DNA of 64,000 nt from Coriaria nepalensis. Its lineage: Eukaryota; Streptophyta; Magnoliopsida; Cucurbitales; Coriariaceae. The notes beneath the pieces are model-generated. The model did no database searches. It was not told where the DNA came from and saw nothing but the letters and a program-made list of their open reading frames with translations. This document shows, in pieces, positions 10,441 to 22,100 of the stretch. Numbering within the stretch: position 1 is the first letter of the stretch; each line of letters begins with the position of its first letter. The stretch covers positions 25,687,209 to 25,751,208 of the forward strand of contig CP114482.1 in NCBI GenBank assembly GCA_027186245.1, in the 5' to 3' direction. Made by a program: the position numbers and the translations under genes.

Positions 10441-13400
10441 AATGATTTAATGACCAGAAGAGACTCGGTGACATGAATTTAAGGCTAAAGAAATGCATTG
10501 TTGCCTATAATAGATCAATTGCAAGTTACGCACGAAAGTCATGTTTGAAGGCCGAATTTCGTTCGAAGTGATTTAGAATGATTTACTGACTAAAAGAGAC
10601 GCAAAAATATGACTTGAACGTTAAAAAATGCATAGTTGCGATCAATAGATCAATTGCAAGTTATGCATGAAAGTCGCGTTTTAAATTCAAAAAGAGAATT
10701 GGTTCGAAGTGCCTTCAAAAAATTTAATGATTGAGAAGACTGAGTGATATGCTTTCTAATGCTAAAATAATGCATTGTTGTCTTCCATAGACTAATTACA
10801 AGTTATGTAAGAAAATAAAATTTGAAGGGCGAAAATAGATTTCGTTCGAACTAATTTAGAATGATTTAATGACTAGAAGAGACTCAGTGACATGAATTTA
10901 AGGCGAAAGAAAGGCATTGTTCCCTATAATAGATAAACTGCAAGTTACGCACGAAAGTCTTGTTTAAAGTCCGAATTTCGTTCGAAGTGATTTAGAATGA
11001 TTTACTGACTAAAAGAGGCGCAAAAATATGACTTGAACATTAAAAAATGCATAGTTGCGATCAATAGATCAATTGCAAGTTATGCACGAAAGTCGCGTTT
11101 TAAATTCATAAAGAGAATTGGTTCGAAGTGCCTTCAAACAATTTAATGATTGAGAAGACTGGGTCATATGCTTTTTAATGCTAAAATAATCCATTGTTGT
11201 CTTCAATAGATTAATTACAAGTTATGTAAGAAAATAATATTTGAAGGGCGAAAATAGAATTCGTTCGAACTAATTTAGAATGATTTAGTGACTAGAAGAG
11301 ACTCAGTGACATGAATTTAAGACGAAAGAAATGCATTGTTCCCTATAATAGATCAACTCCAAGTTATGCACGAAAGTCATGTTTAAAGGCCGAATTTCGT
11401 TCGAGTTGATTTAGAATGATTTAGTGACTAAAAGAGACGCAAAAATATGACTTGAACGCTAAAAAAGGCATAGTTGCCATCAATAGATCAATTGCAAGTT
11501 ATGCACGAAAGTCGCGTTTTAAATGCAAAAAGAGAATTGGTTCGAAGTGCCCTCAAACAATTTAATGATTGAGAAGACTGAGTGATGTGCTTTCTAATGC
11601 TAAAATAATGCATTGTTGTCTTCAATAGACTAATTACAAGTTATGTAAGAAAATAAAATTTGAAGGGCAAAAATAAATTTCGTTCGAACTAATTTAGAAT
11701 GATTTACTGACTAGAAGAGACTCAGTGACATGAATTTAAGGCGAAAGAAATGCATTGTTGCCTTCAATAGATCAACTGCAAGTTACGCACGAAAGTCATG
11801 TTTAAAGTCCGAATTTCGTTCGAAGTGATTTAGAATGATTTACTGACTAAAAGAGAGGCAAAAATATGACTTGAACGCTAAAAAATGAATAGTTGCCATC
11901 AATAGATCAATTGCAAGTTATGCACGAAAGTCGCTTTTTAAATGCAAAAAGAGAATTGGTTCGAAGTGCCTTCAAACAATTTAACGATTGAAAAGACTGA
12001 GTCATATGCTTTCTAATGCTAAAATAATGCATTGTTGTCTTCAATAGATTAATTGCAAGTTATGTAACAAAATAATGTTTGAAAGGCGAAAATAGAAATC
12101 GGTCGAATTAATTTAGAATGATTTAATCACTAAAAGAGACTCAATTACATGACTTTAAGGCTAAACAAATGCATTGTTGCCTTCAATAGATCAACTGCAA
12201 GTTACGCACGAAAGTCATGTTTAAAGTCCGAATTTCGTTCGAAGTGATTTAGAATGATTTACTGACTAAAAGAGACGCAAAAATATGACTTGAACGCTAA
12301 AAAATGAATAGTTGCCATCAATAGATCAATTGCAAGTTATGCACGAAAGTCGCGTTTTAAATGCAAAAAGAGAATTGGTTCGAAGTGCCTTCAAACAATT
12401 TAACGATTGAAAAGACTGAGTCATATGCTTTCTAATGCTAAAATAATGCATTGTTGTCTTCAATAGATTAATTGCAAGTTATGTAACAAAATAATGTTTG
12501 AAAGGCGAAAATAGAAATCGGTCGAATTAATTTAGAATGATTTAATCACTAAAAGAGACTCAATTACATGACTTTAAGGCTAAACAAATGCATTGTTGCC
12601 TTCAATAGATCAACTGCAAGTTACGCACGAAAGTCATGTTTAAAGTCCGAATTTCGTTCGAAGTGATTTAGAATGATTTACTGACTAAAAGAGACGCAAA
12701 AATATGACTTGAACGCTAAAAAATGAATAGTTGCCATCAATAGATCAATTGCAAGTTATGCGCGAAAGTCGCGTTTTAAATGCAAAAAGAGAATTGGTTC
12801 GAAGTGCCTTCAAACAATTTAACGATTGAAAAGACTGAGTCATATGCTTTTTAATGCTAAAATAATGCATTGTTGTCTTCAATAGATTAATTACAAGTTA
12901 TGTAAGAAAATAATATTTGAAGGGCGAAAATAGAATTCGTTCGAACTAATTTAGAATGATTTAATGACCAGAAGAGACTCGGTGACATGAATTTAAGGCT
13001 AAAGAAAAGCATTGTTGCCTATAATAGATCAATTGCAAGTTACGCACGAAAGTCATGTTTGAAGGCCGAATTTCGTTCGAAGTGATTTAGAATGATTTAC
13101 TGACTAAAAGAGACGCAAAAATATGACTTGAACGTTAAAAAATGCATAGTTGCGATCAATAGATCAATTGCAAGTTATGCATGAAAGTCGCGTTTTAAAT
13201 TCAAAAAGAGAATTGGTTCGAAGTGCCTTCAAAAAATTTAATGATTGAGAAGACTGAGTGATATGCTTTCTAATGCTAAAATAATGCATTGTTGTCTTCC
13301 ATAGACTAATTACAAGTTATGTAAGAAAATAAAATTTGAAGGGCGAAAATAGATTTCGTTCGAACTAATTTAGAATGATTTAATGACTAGAAGAGACTCA

Positions 13401-14890
13401 GTGACATGAATTTAAGGCGAAAGAAAGGCATTGTTCCCTATAATAGATAAACTGCAAGTTACGCACGAAAGTCTTGTTTAAAGTCCGAATTTCGTTCGAA
13501 GTGATTTAGAATGATTTACTGACTAAAAGAGGCGCAAAAATATGACTTGAACATTAAAAAATGCATAGTTGCGATCAATAGATCAATTGCAAGTTATGCA
13601 CGAAAGTCGCGTTTTAAATTCATAAAGAGAATTGGTTCGAAGTGCCTTCAAACAATTTAATGATTGAGAAGACTGGGTCATATGCTTTTTAATGCTAAAA
13701 TAATCCATTGTTGTCTTCAATAGATTAATTACAAGTTATGTAAGAAAATAATATTTGAAGGGCGAAAATAGAATTCGTTCGAACTAATTTAGAATGATTT
13801 AGTGACTAGAAGAGACTCAGTGACATGAATTTAAGACGAAAGAAATGCATTGTTCCCTATAATAGATCAACTCCAAGTTATGCACGAAAGTCATGTTTAA
13901 AGGCCGAATTTCGTTCGAGTTGATTTAGAATGATTTAGTGACTAAAAGAGACGCAAAAATATGACTTGAACGCTAAAAAAGGCATAGTTGCCATCAATAG
14001 ATCAATTGCAAGTTATGCACGAAAGTCGCGTTTTAAATGCAAAAAGAGAATTGGTTCGAAGTGCCCTCAAACAATTTAATGATTGAGAAGACTGAGTGAT
14101 GTGCTTTCTAATGCTAAAATAATGCATTGTTGTCTTCAATAGACTAATTACAAGTTATGTAAGAAAATAAAATTTGAAGGGCAAAAATAAATTTCGTTCG
14201 AACTAATTTAGAATGATTTACTGACTAGAAGAGACTCAGTGACATGAATTTAAGGCGAAAGAAATGCATTGTTGCCTTCAATAGATCAACTGCAAGTTAC
14301 GCACGAAAGTCATGTTTAAAGTCCGAATTTCGTTCGAAGTGATTTAGAATGATTTACTGACTAAAAGAGAGGCAAAAATATGACTTGAACGCTAAAAAAT
14401 GAATAGTTGCCATCAATAGATCAATTGCAAGTTATGCACGAAAGTCGCTTTTTAAATGCAAAAAGAGAATTGGTTCGAAGTGCCTTCAAACAATTTAACG
14501 ATTGAAAAGACTGAGTCATATGCTTTCTAATGCTAAAATAATGCATTGTTGTCTTCAATAGATTAATTGCAAGTTATGTAACAAAATAATGTTTGAAAGG
14601 CGAAAATAGAAATCGGTCGAATTAATTTAGAATGATTTAATCACTAAAAGAGACTCAATTACATGACTTTAAGGCTAAACAAATGCATTGTTGCCTTCAA
14701 TAGATCAACTGCAAGTTACGCACGAAAGTCATGTTTAAAGTCCGAATTTCGTTCGAAGTGATTTAGAATGATTTACTGACTAAAAGAGACGCAAAAATAT
14801 GACTTGAACGCTAAAAAATGAATAGTTGCCATCAATAGATCAATTGCAAGTTATGCACGAAAGTCGCGTTTTAAATGCAAAAAGAGAATT
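10440..14890. repeat. Six-trimer higher-order repeat, 2514-bp period
   Basis: From about 10.44 kb the period changes to 2514 bp (6 x 419). Matching rare variants are tgaccagaag at 10451 and 12965, aaagaaaggc at 10906 and 13420, aagacgaaag at 11320 and 13834, tcgagttgat at 11401 and 13915, and aagagaggca at 11851 and 14365. The longer period is explained by one extra unit: the taatcac C variant appears twice, at 12124 and 12543, where the five-unit form has it once. The second copy departs from the pattern near 14.89 kb, where gaggtgcc replaces gaagtgcc and a different unit follows. Confidence 0.88.
12124..12543. repeat. Single-trimer duplication that converts the 5-unit HOR to 6 units
   Basis: The two consecutive trimers ending near 12124 and 12543 share taatcac and aatcggtcg in C and aatgaatag in B. 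One inserted copy of this trimer accounts for the change of period from 2095 to 2514 bp. Exact edges cannot be fixed, because the two copies are nearly the same. Confidence 0.75.
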
Positions 14891-14899
14891 GGTTCGAGG

Positions 14900-16720
14900 T
14901 GCCTTCAAACAATTTAATGATTGAGAAGACTGAGTGATGTGCTTTCTAATGCTAAAATAATGCATTGTTGTCTTCAATAGATTAGTTACAGGTTATGTAA
15001 GAAAATAATATTTGAAGGGCGAAAATAGATTTCGTTCGAACTAATTTAGAATGATTTACTGACTAGAAGAGACTCAGTGACATGAATTTAAGGCGAAAGA
15101 AATGCATTGTTCCCTATAATAGATCAACTCCAAGTTTTGCACGAAAGTCATGTTTAAAGGCCGAATTTCGTTCGTAGTGATTTAGAATGATTTACTGACT
15201 AAAAGAGATGCAAAAATATGACTTGAACGCTAAAAAAGGCATAGTTGCCATCAATAGATCAATTGCAAGTTATGCACGAAAGTCGCATTTTAAATGCAAA
15301 AAGAGAATTGGTTCGAAGTGCCCTCAAACAATTTAATGATTGATAAGACTAAGTGATATGCTTTTTAATGCTAAAATAATGCATTGTTGTCTTCAATAGA
15401 TTAGTTACAAGTTATGTAAGAAAATAATATTTGAAGGGCAAAAATAGAATTCGTTCGAATTAATTTAGAATGAATTAAAGACTAAAAGAGACTCACTGAC
15501 ATGGCTTTAAGGCTAAACAAATGCATTGTTGCCTTCAATAGATCAACTGCAAGTTACGCACGAAAGTCATGTTCAAAAGCCGAATTTTGTTCGAAGTGAT
15601 TTAGAATGATTTACTGACTAAAAGAGACGCAAAAATATGACTTGGACGTTAAAAAATGCATAGTTGCGATCAATAGATCAATTGCAAGTTATGCACGAAA
15701 GTCGCGTTTTGAATTCAAAAAGAGAATTGATTCGAAGTGCCTTCAAACAATTTAATGATTGAGAAGACTGAGTGATATGCTTTCTAATGCTAAAATAATG
15801 CATTGTTGTCTTCAATAGACTAATTACAAGTTATGTAAGAAAATAAAATTTGAAGGGCGAAAATAGATTGCGTTCGAACTAATTTAGAATGATTTACTGA
15901 CTAGAAGAGACTCAGTGACATGAATTTAAGGCGAAAGAAATGCATTGTTCCCTATAATAGATAAACTGCAAGTTACGCACGAAAGTCATGTTTAAAGTCC
16001 GAATTTCGTTCGAAGTGATTTAGAATGATTTGCTGACTAAAAGAGGCGCAAAAATAAGACTTGAACATTAAAAAATGCATAGTTGCGATCAATAGATCAA
16101 TTGCAAGTTATGCACGAAAGTCGCGTTTTAAATTCAAAAAGAGAATTGGTTCGAAGTGCCTTCAAACAATTTAATGATTGAGAAGACTGAGTGATATGCT
16201 TTCTAATGCTAAAATAATGCATTGTTGTCTTCAATAGATTAATTACAAGTTATGTAAGAAAATAATATTTGAAGGGCGAAAATAGAATTCGTTCGAACTA
16301 ATTTACAACGATTTAGTGACTAGAAGAGACTCAGTGACATGAATTTAAGGCGAAAGAAATGCATTGTTCCCTATAATAGATCAACTCCAAGTTATGCACG
16401 AAAGTCATGTTTAAAGTCCGAATTTCGTTCGAAGTGATTTAGAATGATTTGCTGACTAAAAGAGGCGCAAAAATATGACTTGAACATTAAAAAATGTGTA
16501 GTTGCGATCAATAGATCAATTGCAAGTTATGCACGAAAGTCCCATTTTAAATTCAAAAAGAGAATTGGTTCGAAGTGCCTTCAAACAATTTAATGATTGA
16601 AAAAACTGAGTGATATGCTTTTTAATGCTAAAAAAATGCATTGCTGTCTTGAATAGACTAATTACAAGTTATGTAAGAAAATAAAATTTGAAGGGCGAAA
16701 ATAGATTTCGTTCGAACTAA
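14900..16720. repeat. Right copy of the segment flanking the HOR core
   Basis: This is the partner of the 1,500-2,900 segment. It shows the same order of rare variants: gttaca(a/g)gtt in C, cgttcgtagt in A, the ggctttaagg unit start, caaaaataagac, acaacgattta and agtcccattt. One additional trimer lies inside it compared with the left copy. The simplest reading is that the HOR core between them expanded inside an older array. Confidence 0.8.
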
Positions 16721-19100
16721 TTTAGAATGATTTAATGACTAGAAGAGACTCGGTGACATGAATTTAAGGCGAAATAAATGCATTGTTGCCTTCAATAGAT
16801 TAACTGCAAGTTACGCACGAAAGTCATGTTTAAAGGCCGAATTTCGTTCGAAGTGATTTAGAATTATTTACTGACTAAAAGAGACGCAAAAATATGACTT
16901 GAACGCTAAAAAATGCATAGTTGCGGTCAATAGATCAATTGCAAGTTATGCACGAAAGTCGCGTTTTAAATGCAAAAAGAGAATTGGTTCGAAGTGCGTT
17001 CAAACAATTTAATGATTGAGAAGACTGAGTGATATGCTTTCTAATGCTAAAATAATGCATTGTTGTCTTCAATAGACTAATTACAAGTTATGTAAGAGAA
17101 TAATATTTGAAGGGCGAAAATAGAATTCGTTCGAACTAATTTAGAATGATTTCATGACTAGAAGAGACTCGGTGACATGAATTTAAGGCTAAAGAAATGC
17201 ATTGTTGCCATCAATAGATCAACTGCAAGTTACGCGCGAAAGTCATGTTTAAAGGCCGAATTTCGTTCGAAGTGATTTAGAATGATTTACTGACTAAAAG
17301 TGAGGCAAAAATATGACTTGAACGCTAAAAAATGCATAGTTGCCATCAATAGGTCAATTGCAAGATATGCACGAAAGTCGCATTTTAAATGCAAAAGGAG
17401 AATTGGTTCGAAGTGCCTTCAAACAATTTAATGATTGAAAAGACTGAGTGATATGCTTTTTAATGGTAAAATAATGCATTGTTGTCTTCAATAGATTAAT
17501 TACAAGTTATGTAAGAAAATAATGTTTGAAGGGCGAAAATAGAATTCGTTCGAATTGATTTAGAATGATTTAATGACTAAAAGAGACTCAATGACATGAC
17601 TTTAAGGCTAAACAAATGCATTGTTGCCTTCAATAGATCAACTGCAAGTTACGCACGAAAGTCATGTTTAAAGGACGAATTTCGTTTGAAGTGATTTAGA
17701 ATGATTTACTGACTAAAAGAGAGGCAAAAATATGACTTGAACGCTAAAAAATGCATAGTTGCCATCAATAGATCAATTGCAAGTTATGCACGAAAGTCGC
17801 GTTTTAAATGCAAAAAGAGAATTGGTTAGAAGTGCCTTCAAACAATTTAATGATTGAAAAGACTGAGTGATATGCTTTTTAATGCTAAAATAATGCATTG
17901 TTGTCTTCAATAGATTAATTGCAAATTATGTAACAAAATAATGTTTGAAAGGCGAAAATAGAAATCGGTCGAATTAATTTAGAATGATTTAATGACTAAA
18001 AGAACTCAATGACATGAATTTAAGGCTAAACAAGTGCATTGTTGCCTTCAATAGATCAACTGCAAGTTACGCGCGAAAGTCATGTTTAAAGTCCGAATTT
18101 CGTTCGAAGTGATTTAGAATGATTTACTGACTAAAAGAGAGGCAAAAATATGACTTGAACGCTAAAAAATGTATAGTTGCCATCAATAGATCAATTGCAA
18201 GTTATGCACGAAAGCCACGTTTTAAATGTAAAAAGAGAATTGGTTCGAAGTGCCTTCAAACAATTTAATGATTGAGAAGACTGAGTGATATGATTTCTAA
18301 TGCTAAAATAATGCATTGTTGTCTTCCATAGACTAATTACAAGTTATGTAAGAAAATAAAATTTGAAGGGCGAAAATAGATTTCGTTCGAACTAATTTAG
18401 AATGATTTACTGACTAGAAGAGACTCAGTGACATGAATTTAAGGCGAAAGAAATGCATTGTTGCCTTCAATAGATCAACTGCAAGTTACGCAGGAAAGTC
18501 ATGTTTAAAGTCCGAATTTTGCTCGAAGTGATTTAGAATGATTTACTGACTAAAAGATACGCAAAAATATGACTTGAACGCTAAAAAATGCATAGTTGCG
18601 ATCAATAGATCAGTTGCAAGTTATGCGCGAAAGTCGCGTTTTAAATTCATAAAGAGAATTGGTTTGAAGTGTCTTCAAACAATTTAATGATTGAGAAGAC
18701 TGAGTGATATGCTTTCTAATGCTAAAATAATGCATTGCTGTCTTCAATAGACTAATTACAAGTTATGTAAGAAAATAAAATTTGAAGGGCGAAAATAGAT
18801 TTCGTTCGAACTAATTTAGAATGATTTAATGACTAGAAGAGACTCGGTGACATGAATTTAAGGCGAAATAAATGCATTGTTGCCTTCAATAGATCAACTG
18901 CAAGTTACGCACGAAAGTCATGTTTAAAGGCCGAATTTCGTTCGAAGTGATTTAGAATTATTTACTGACTAAAAGAGACGCAAAAATATGACTTGAACGC
19001 TAAAAAATGCATAGTTGCGGTCAATAGATCAATTGCAAGTTATGCACGAAAGTCGCGTTTTAAATGCAAAAAGAGAATTGGTTCGAAGTGCCCTCAAACA
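16638..19100. repeat. Five-unit spaced duplicate outside the HOR core
   Basis: A trimer with gcattgctgtctt in C, a ggtgacatgaattt start followed by gcgaaataaatgc in A, gatttagaattatt in A and ttgcggtcaa in B appears near 16.64-17.0 kb and again near 18.73-19.1 kb. The ttgcgg markers at 16921 and 19015 are 2094 bp apart, that is five units less the single base missing in the unit that starts at 17593. Five-trimer spacing therefore also occurs outside the main HOR. Confidence 0.8.
17543..17556. other. Inverted repeat aattcg-tt-cgaatt in monomer C (example)
   Basis: Monomer C contains a perfect inverted repeat with 6-bp arms and a 2-base spacer, overlapping a GAATTC site that starts at 17542. 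It is present in most C monomers after about 16 kb. It is missing from C monomers that carry agatttcg or agaaatcgg, which are common before 16 kb. Monomer A has the shorter form ttcg-tt-cgaa at the equivalent place. The site should give an EcoRI ladder with a 419-bp step. Whether the inverted repeat binds a protein is unknown. Confidence 0.6.
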
Positions 19101-22100
19101 ATTTTATGATTGAAAAGACTGAGTGATATGCTTTTTAATGCTAAAATAATGCATTGTTGTCTTCAATAGATTAATTACAAGTTATGTAAGAAAATAATAT
19201 TTGAAGGGCGAAAATAGAATTCGTTCGAACTAATTTACAACGATTTAGTGACTAGAAGAGACTCAGTGACATGAATTTAAGGCGAAAGAAATGCATTGTT
19301 GCCTTCAATAGATCAACTGCAAGTTACGCACGAAAGTCATGTTTAAAGTCCGAATTTTGTTCGAAGTGATTTAGAATGATTTACTGACTAAAAGAGACGC
19401 AAAAATATGACTTAAACCCCTAAAAATCCATAGTTGCCATCAATAGATCAATTGCAAGTTATGCACGAAAGTCGCGTTTTAAATGCAAAAAGAGAATTGG
19501 TTCGAAGTGCCCTCAAACAATTTAATGATTGATAAGACTAAGTGATATGCTTTTTAATGCTAAAATAATGCATTGTTGTCTTCAATAGATTAATTGCAAG
19601 TTATGTAACAAAATAATGTTTGAAAGGCGAAAATAGAAATCGGTCGAATTAATTTAGAATGATTTACTGACTAAAAGAGACTCAATGACATGACTTTAAG
19701 GCTAAACTAGTGCATTGTTGCCTTCAATAGATCAACTGCAAGTTACGCACGAAAGTCATGTTTAAAGTCCGAATTTCGTTCGAAGTGATTCAGAATGATT
19801 TACTGACTAAAAGAGAGGCAAAAATATGACTTGAACGCTAAAAAATGCATAGTTGCCATCAATAGATCAATTGCAAGTTATGCACGAAAGTCGCGTTTTA
19901 AATGCACAAAGAGAATTGGTTCGAAGTGCCTTCAAACAATTTAATGATTGAGAAGACTGAGTGATATGCTTTCTAATGCTAAAATAATGCATTGTTGTCT
20001 TCAATAGACTAATTACAAGTTATGTAAGAAAACAAAATTTGAAGGGCGAAAATAGATTTCGTTCGAACTAATTTAGAATGATTTACTGACTAGAAGAGAC
20101 TTAGTGACATGAATTTAAGGCGAAAGAAATGCATTGTTGCCTTCAATAGATCAACTGCAAGTTACGCACGAAAGTCCTGTTTAAAGTCCGAATTTTGTTC
20201 GAAGTGATTTAGAATGATTTACTGACTAAAAGAGACGCAAAAATATGACTTGAACGCTAAAAAATGCATAGTTGCCATGAATAGATCAATTGCAAGTTAT
20301 GCACGAAATTCGCGTTTTAAATTCAAAAAGAGAATTGGTTCGAAGTGCCTTCAACCAATTTAATGATTGAGAAGACTGAGTGATACGCTTTCTAATGCTA
20401 AAATAATGCATTGTTGTCTTCAATAGACTAATTACAAGTTATGTAAGAAAATAAAATTTGAAGGGCGAAAATAGATTTCGTTCGAACTAATTTAGAATGA
20501 TTTAATGACTAGAAGAGACTCGGTGACATGAATTTAAGGCTAAAGAAAAATGCATTGTTGCCTTCAATAGATCAACTGCAAGTTACGCGCGAAAGTCATG
20601 TTTAAAGGCCGAATTTCGTTCGAAGTGATTTACAATGATTTACAGACTAAAAGAGAGGCAAAAATATGGCTTGAACGCTAAAAAATGCGTAGTTGCCATC
20701 AATAGATCAATTGCAAGTTATGCACGAAAGTCGCGTTTTAAATGCAAAAAGAGAATTGGTTCGAAGTGCCTTCAAACAATTTAATGATTGAGAAGACTGA
20801 GTGATATGCTTTTTAATGCTAAAATAATGCATTGTTGTCTTCAATAGACTAATTACAAGTTATGTAAGAAAATAAAATTTGATGGTCGAAAATAGATTTC
20901 CTTCGAACTAATTTAGAATGATTTACTGACTAGAAGAGACTCAGTGACATGAATTTAAGGAGAAAGAAATGCATTGTTGCCTTCAATAGATGAACTGCAA
21001 GTTACGCACGAAAGTCATGTTTAAAGGCCGAATTTCGTTCGTAGTGATATACAATTATTTACTGACTAAAAGAGACGCAAAAATATGACTTGAACGCTAA
21101 AAAATGTATAGTTGCCATCAATAGATCAAGTGCAAGTTATGGACGAAAGTCACGTTTTAAATGCAAAAAGAGAATTTGTTCGAAGTGCCTACAAACAATT
21201 TAATGATTGAAAAGACTGAGTGATATGCTTTTTAATGCTAAAATAATGCATTGTTGTCTTCAATAGATTAATTGCGAGTAATGTAAGAAAATAATGTTTG
21301 AAAGGCGAAAATAGAATTCGGTCGAATTAATTTAGAATGATTTGATGACTAAAAGAGACTCAATGACATCACTTTAAGGCTAAACAAATGCATTGTTGCC
21401 TTCAATAGATCAACTGCAAGTTACGCACAAAAGTCATGTTTAAAGGCCGAATTTCGTTCGAAGTGATTTACAATGATTTACAGACTAAAAGAGAGGCAAA
21501 AATATGGCTTGAACGCTAAAAAATGCGTAGTTGCCATCAATAGATCAATTGCAAGTTATGCACGAAAGTCGCGTTTTAAATGCAAAAAGAGAATTGGTTC
21601 GAAGTGCCTTCAAACAATTTAATGATTGAAAAGACTGAGTGATATGCTTTTTAATGCTAAAATATTGCATTGTTGTCTTCAATAGATTAATTATAAGTTA
21701 TGTAAGAAAATAATGTTTTAAGGGTGAAAATAGAATTCGTTCGAATTAATTTAGAATGATTTAATGACTAGAAGAGACTCGGTGACAGGAATTTAAGGCT
21801 AAAGAAATGCATTGTTGCCTTCAATAGATCAACTACAAGTTACGCGCGAAAGTCATGTTTAAAGGCCGAATTTCGTTCGAAGTGATTTAGAATGATTTAC
21901 AGACTAAAAGAGAGGCAAAAATATGACTTGAATGCTAAAAAATGCATAGTTGCCATCAATAGATCAATTGCAAGTTATGCACGAAAGTCGCGTTTTAAAT
22001 GCAAAAAGAGAATTGGTTCGAAGTGCCTTCAAACAATTTAATGACTGAAAGGACTGAGTGATATGCTTTTTAATGCTAAAATAATGCATTGTTGTCTTCG

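Larger units (their letters stand above)
414..17592. repeat. Left domain: 41 trimers in exact 419-bp register
   Basis: Unit starts fall at 414 + 419n up to 17593. I checked starts near 414-2928, 4604, 6699, 8794, 10889, 12984, 15079, 17174 and 17593, and all fit with no net drift. The A monomers are mostly of the gacatgaattt type, and many C monomers start gctttctaat. Absence of net indels over 17 kb means either recent amplification or strong homogenisation. This domain contains the five- and six-trimer higher-order repeats listed separately. Confidence 0.93.
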
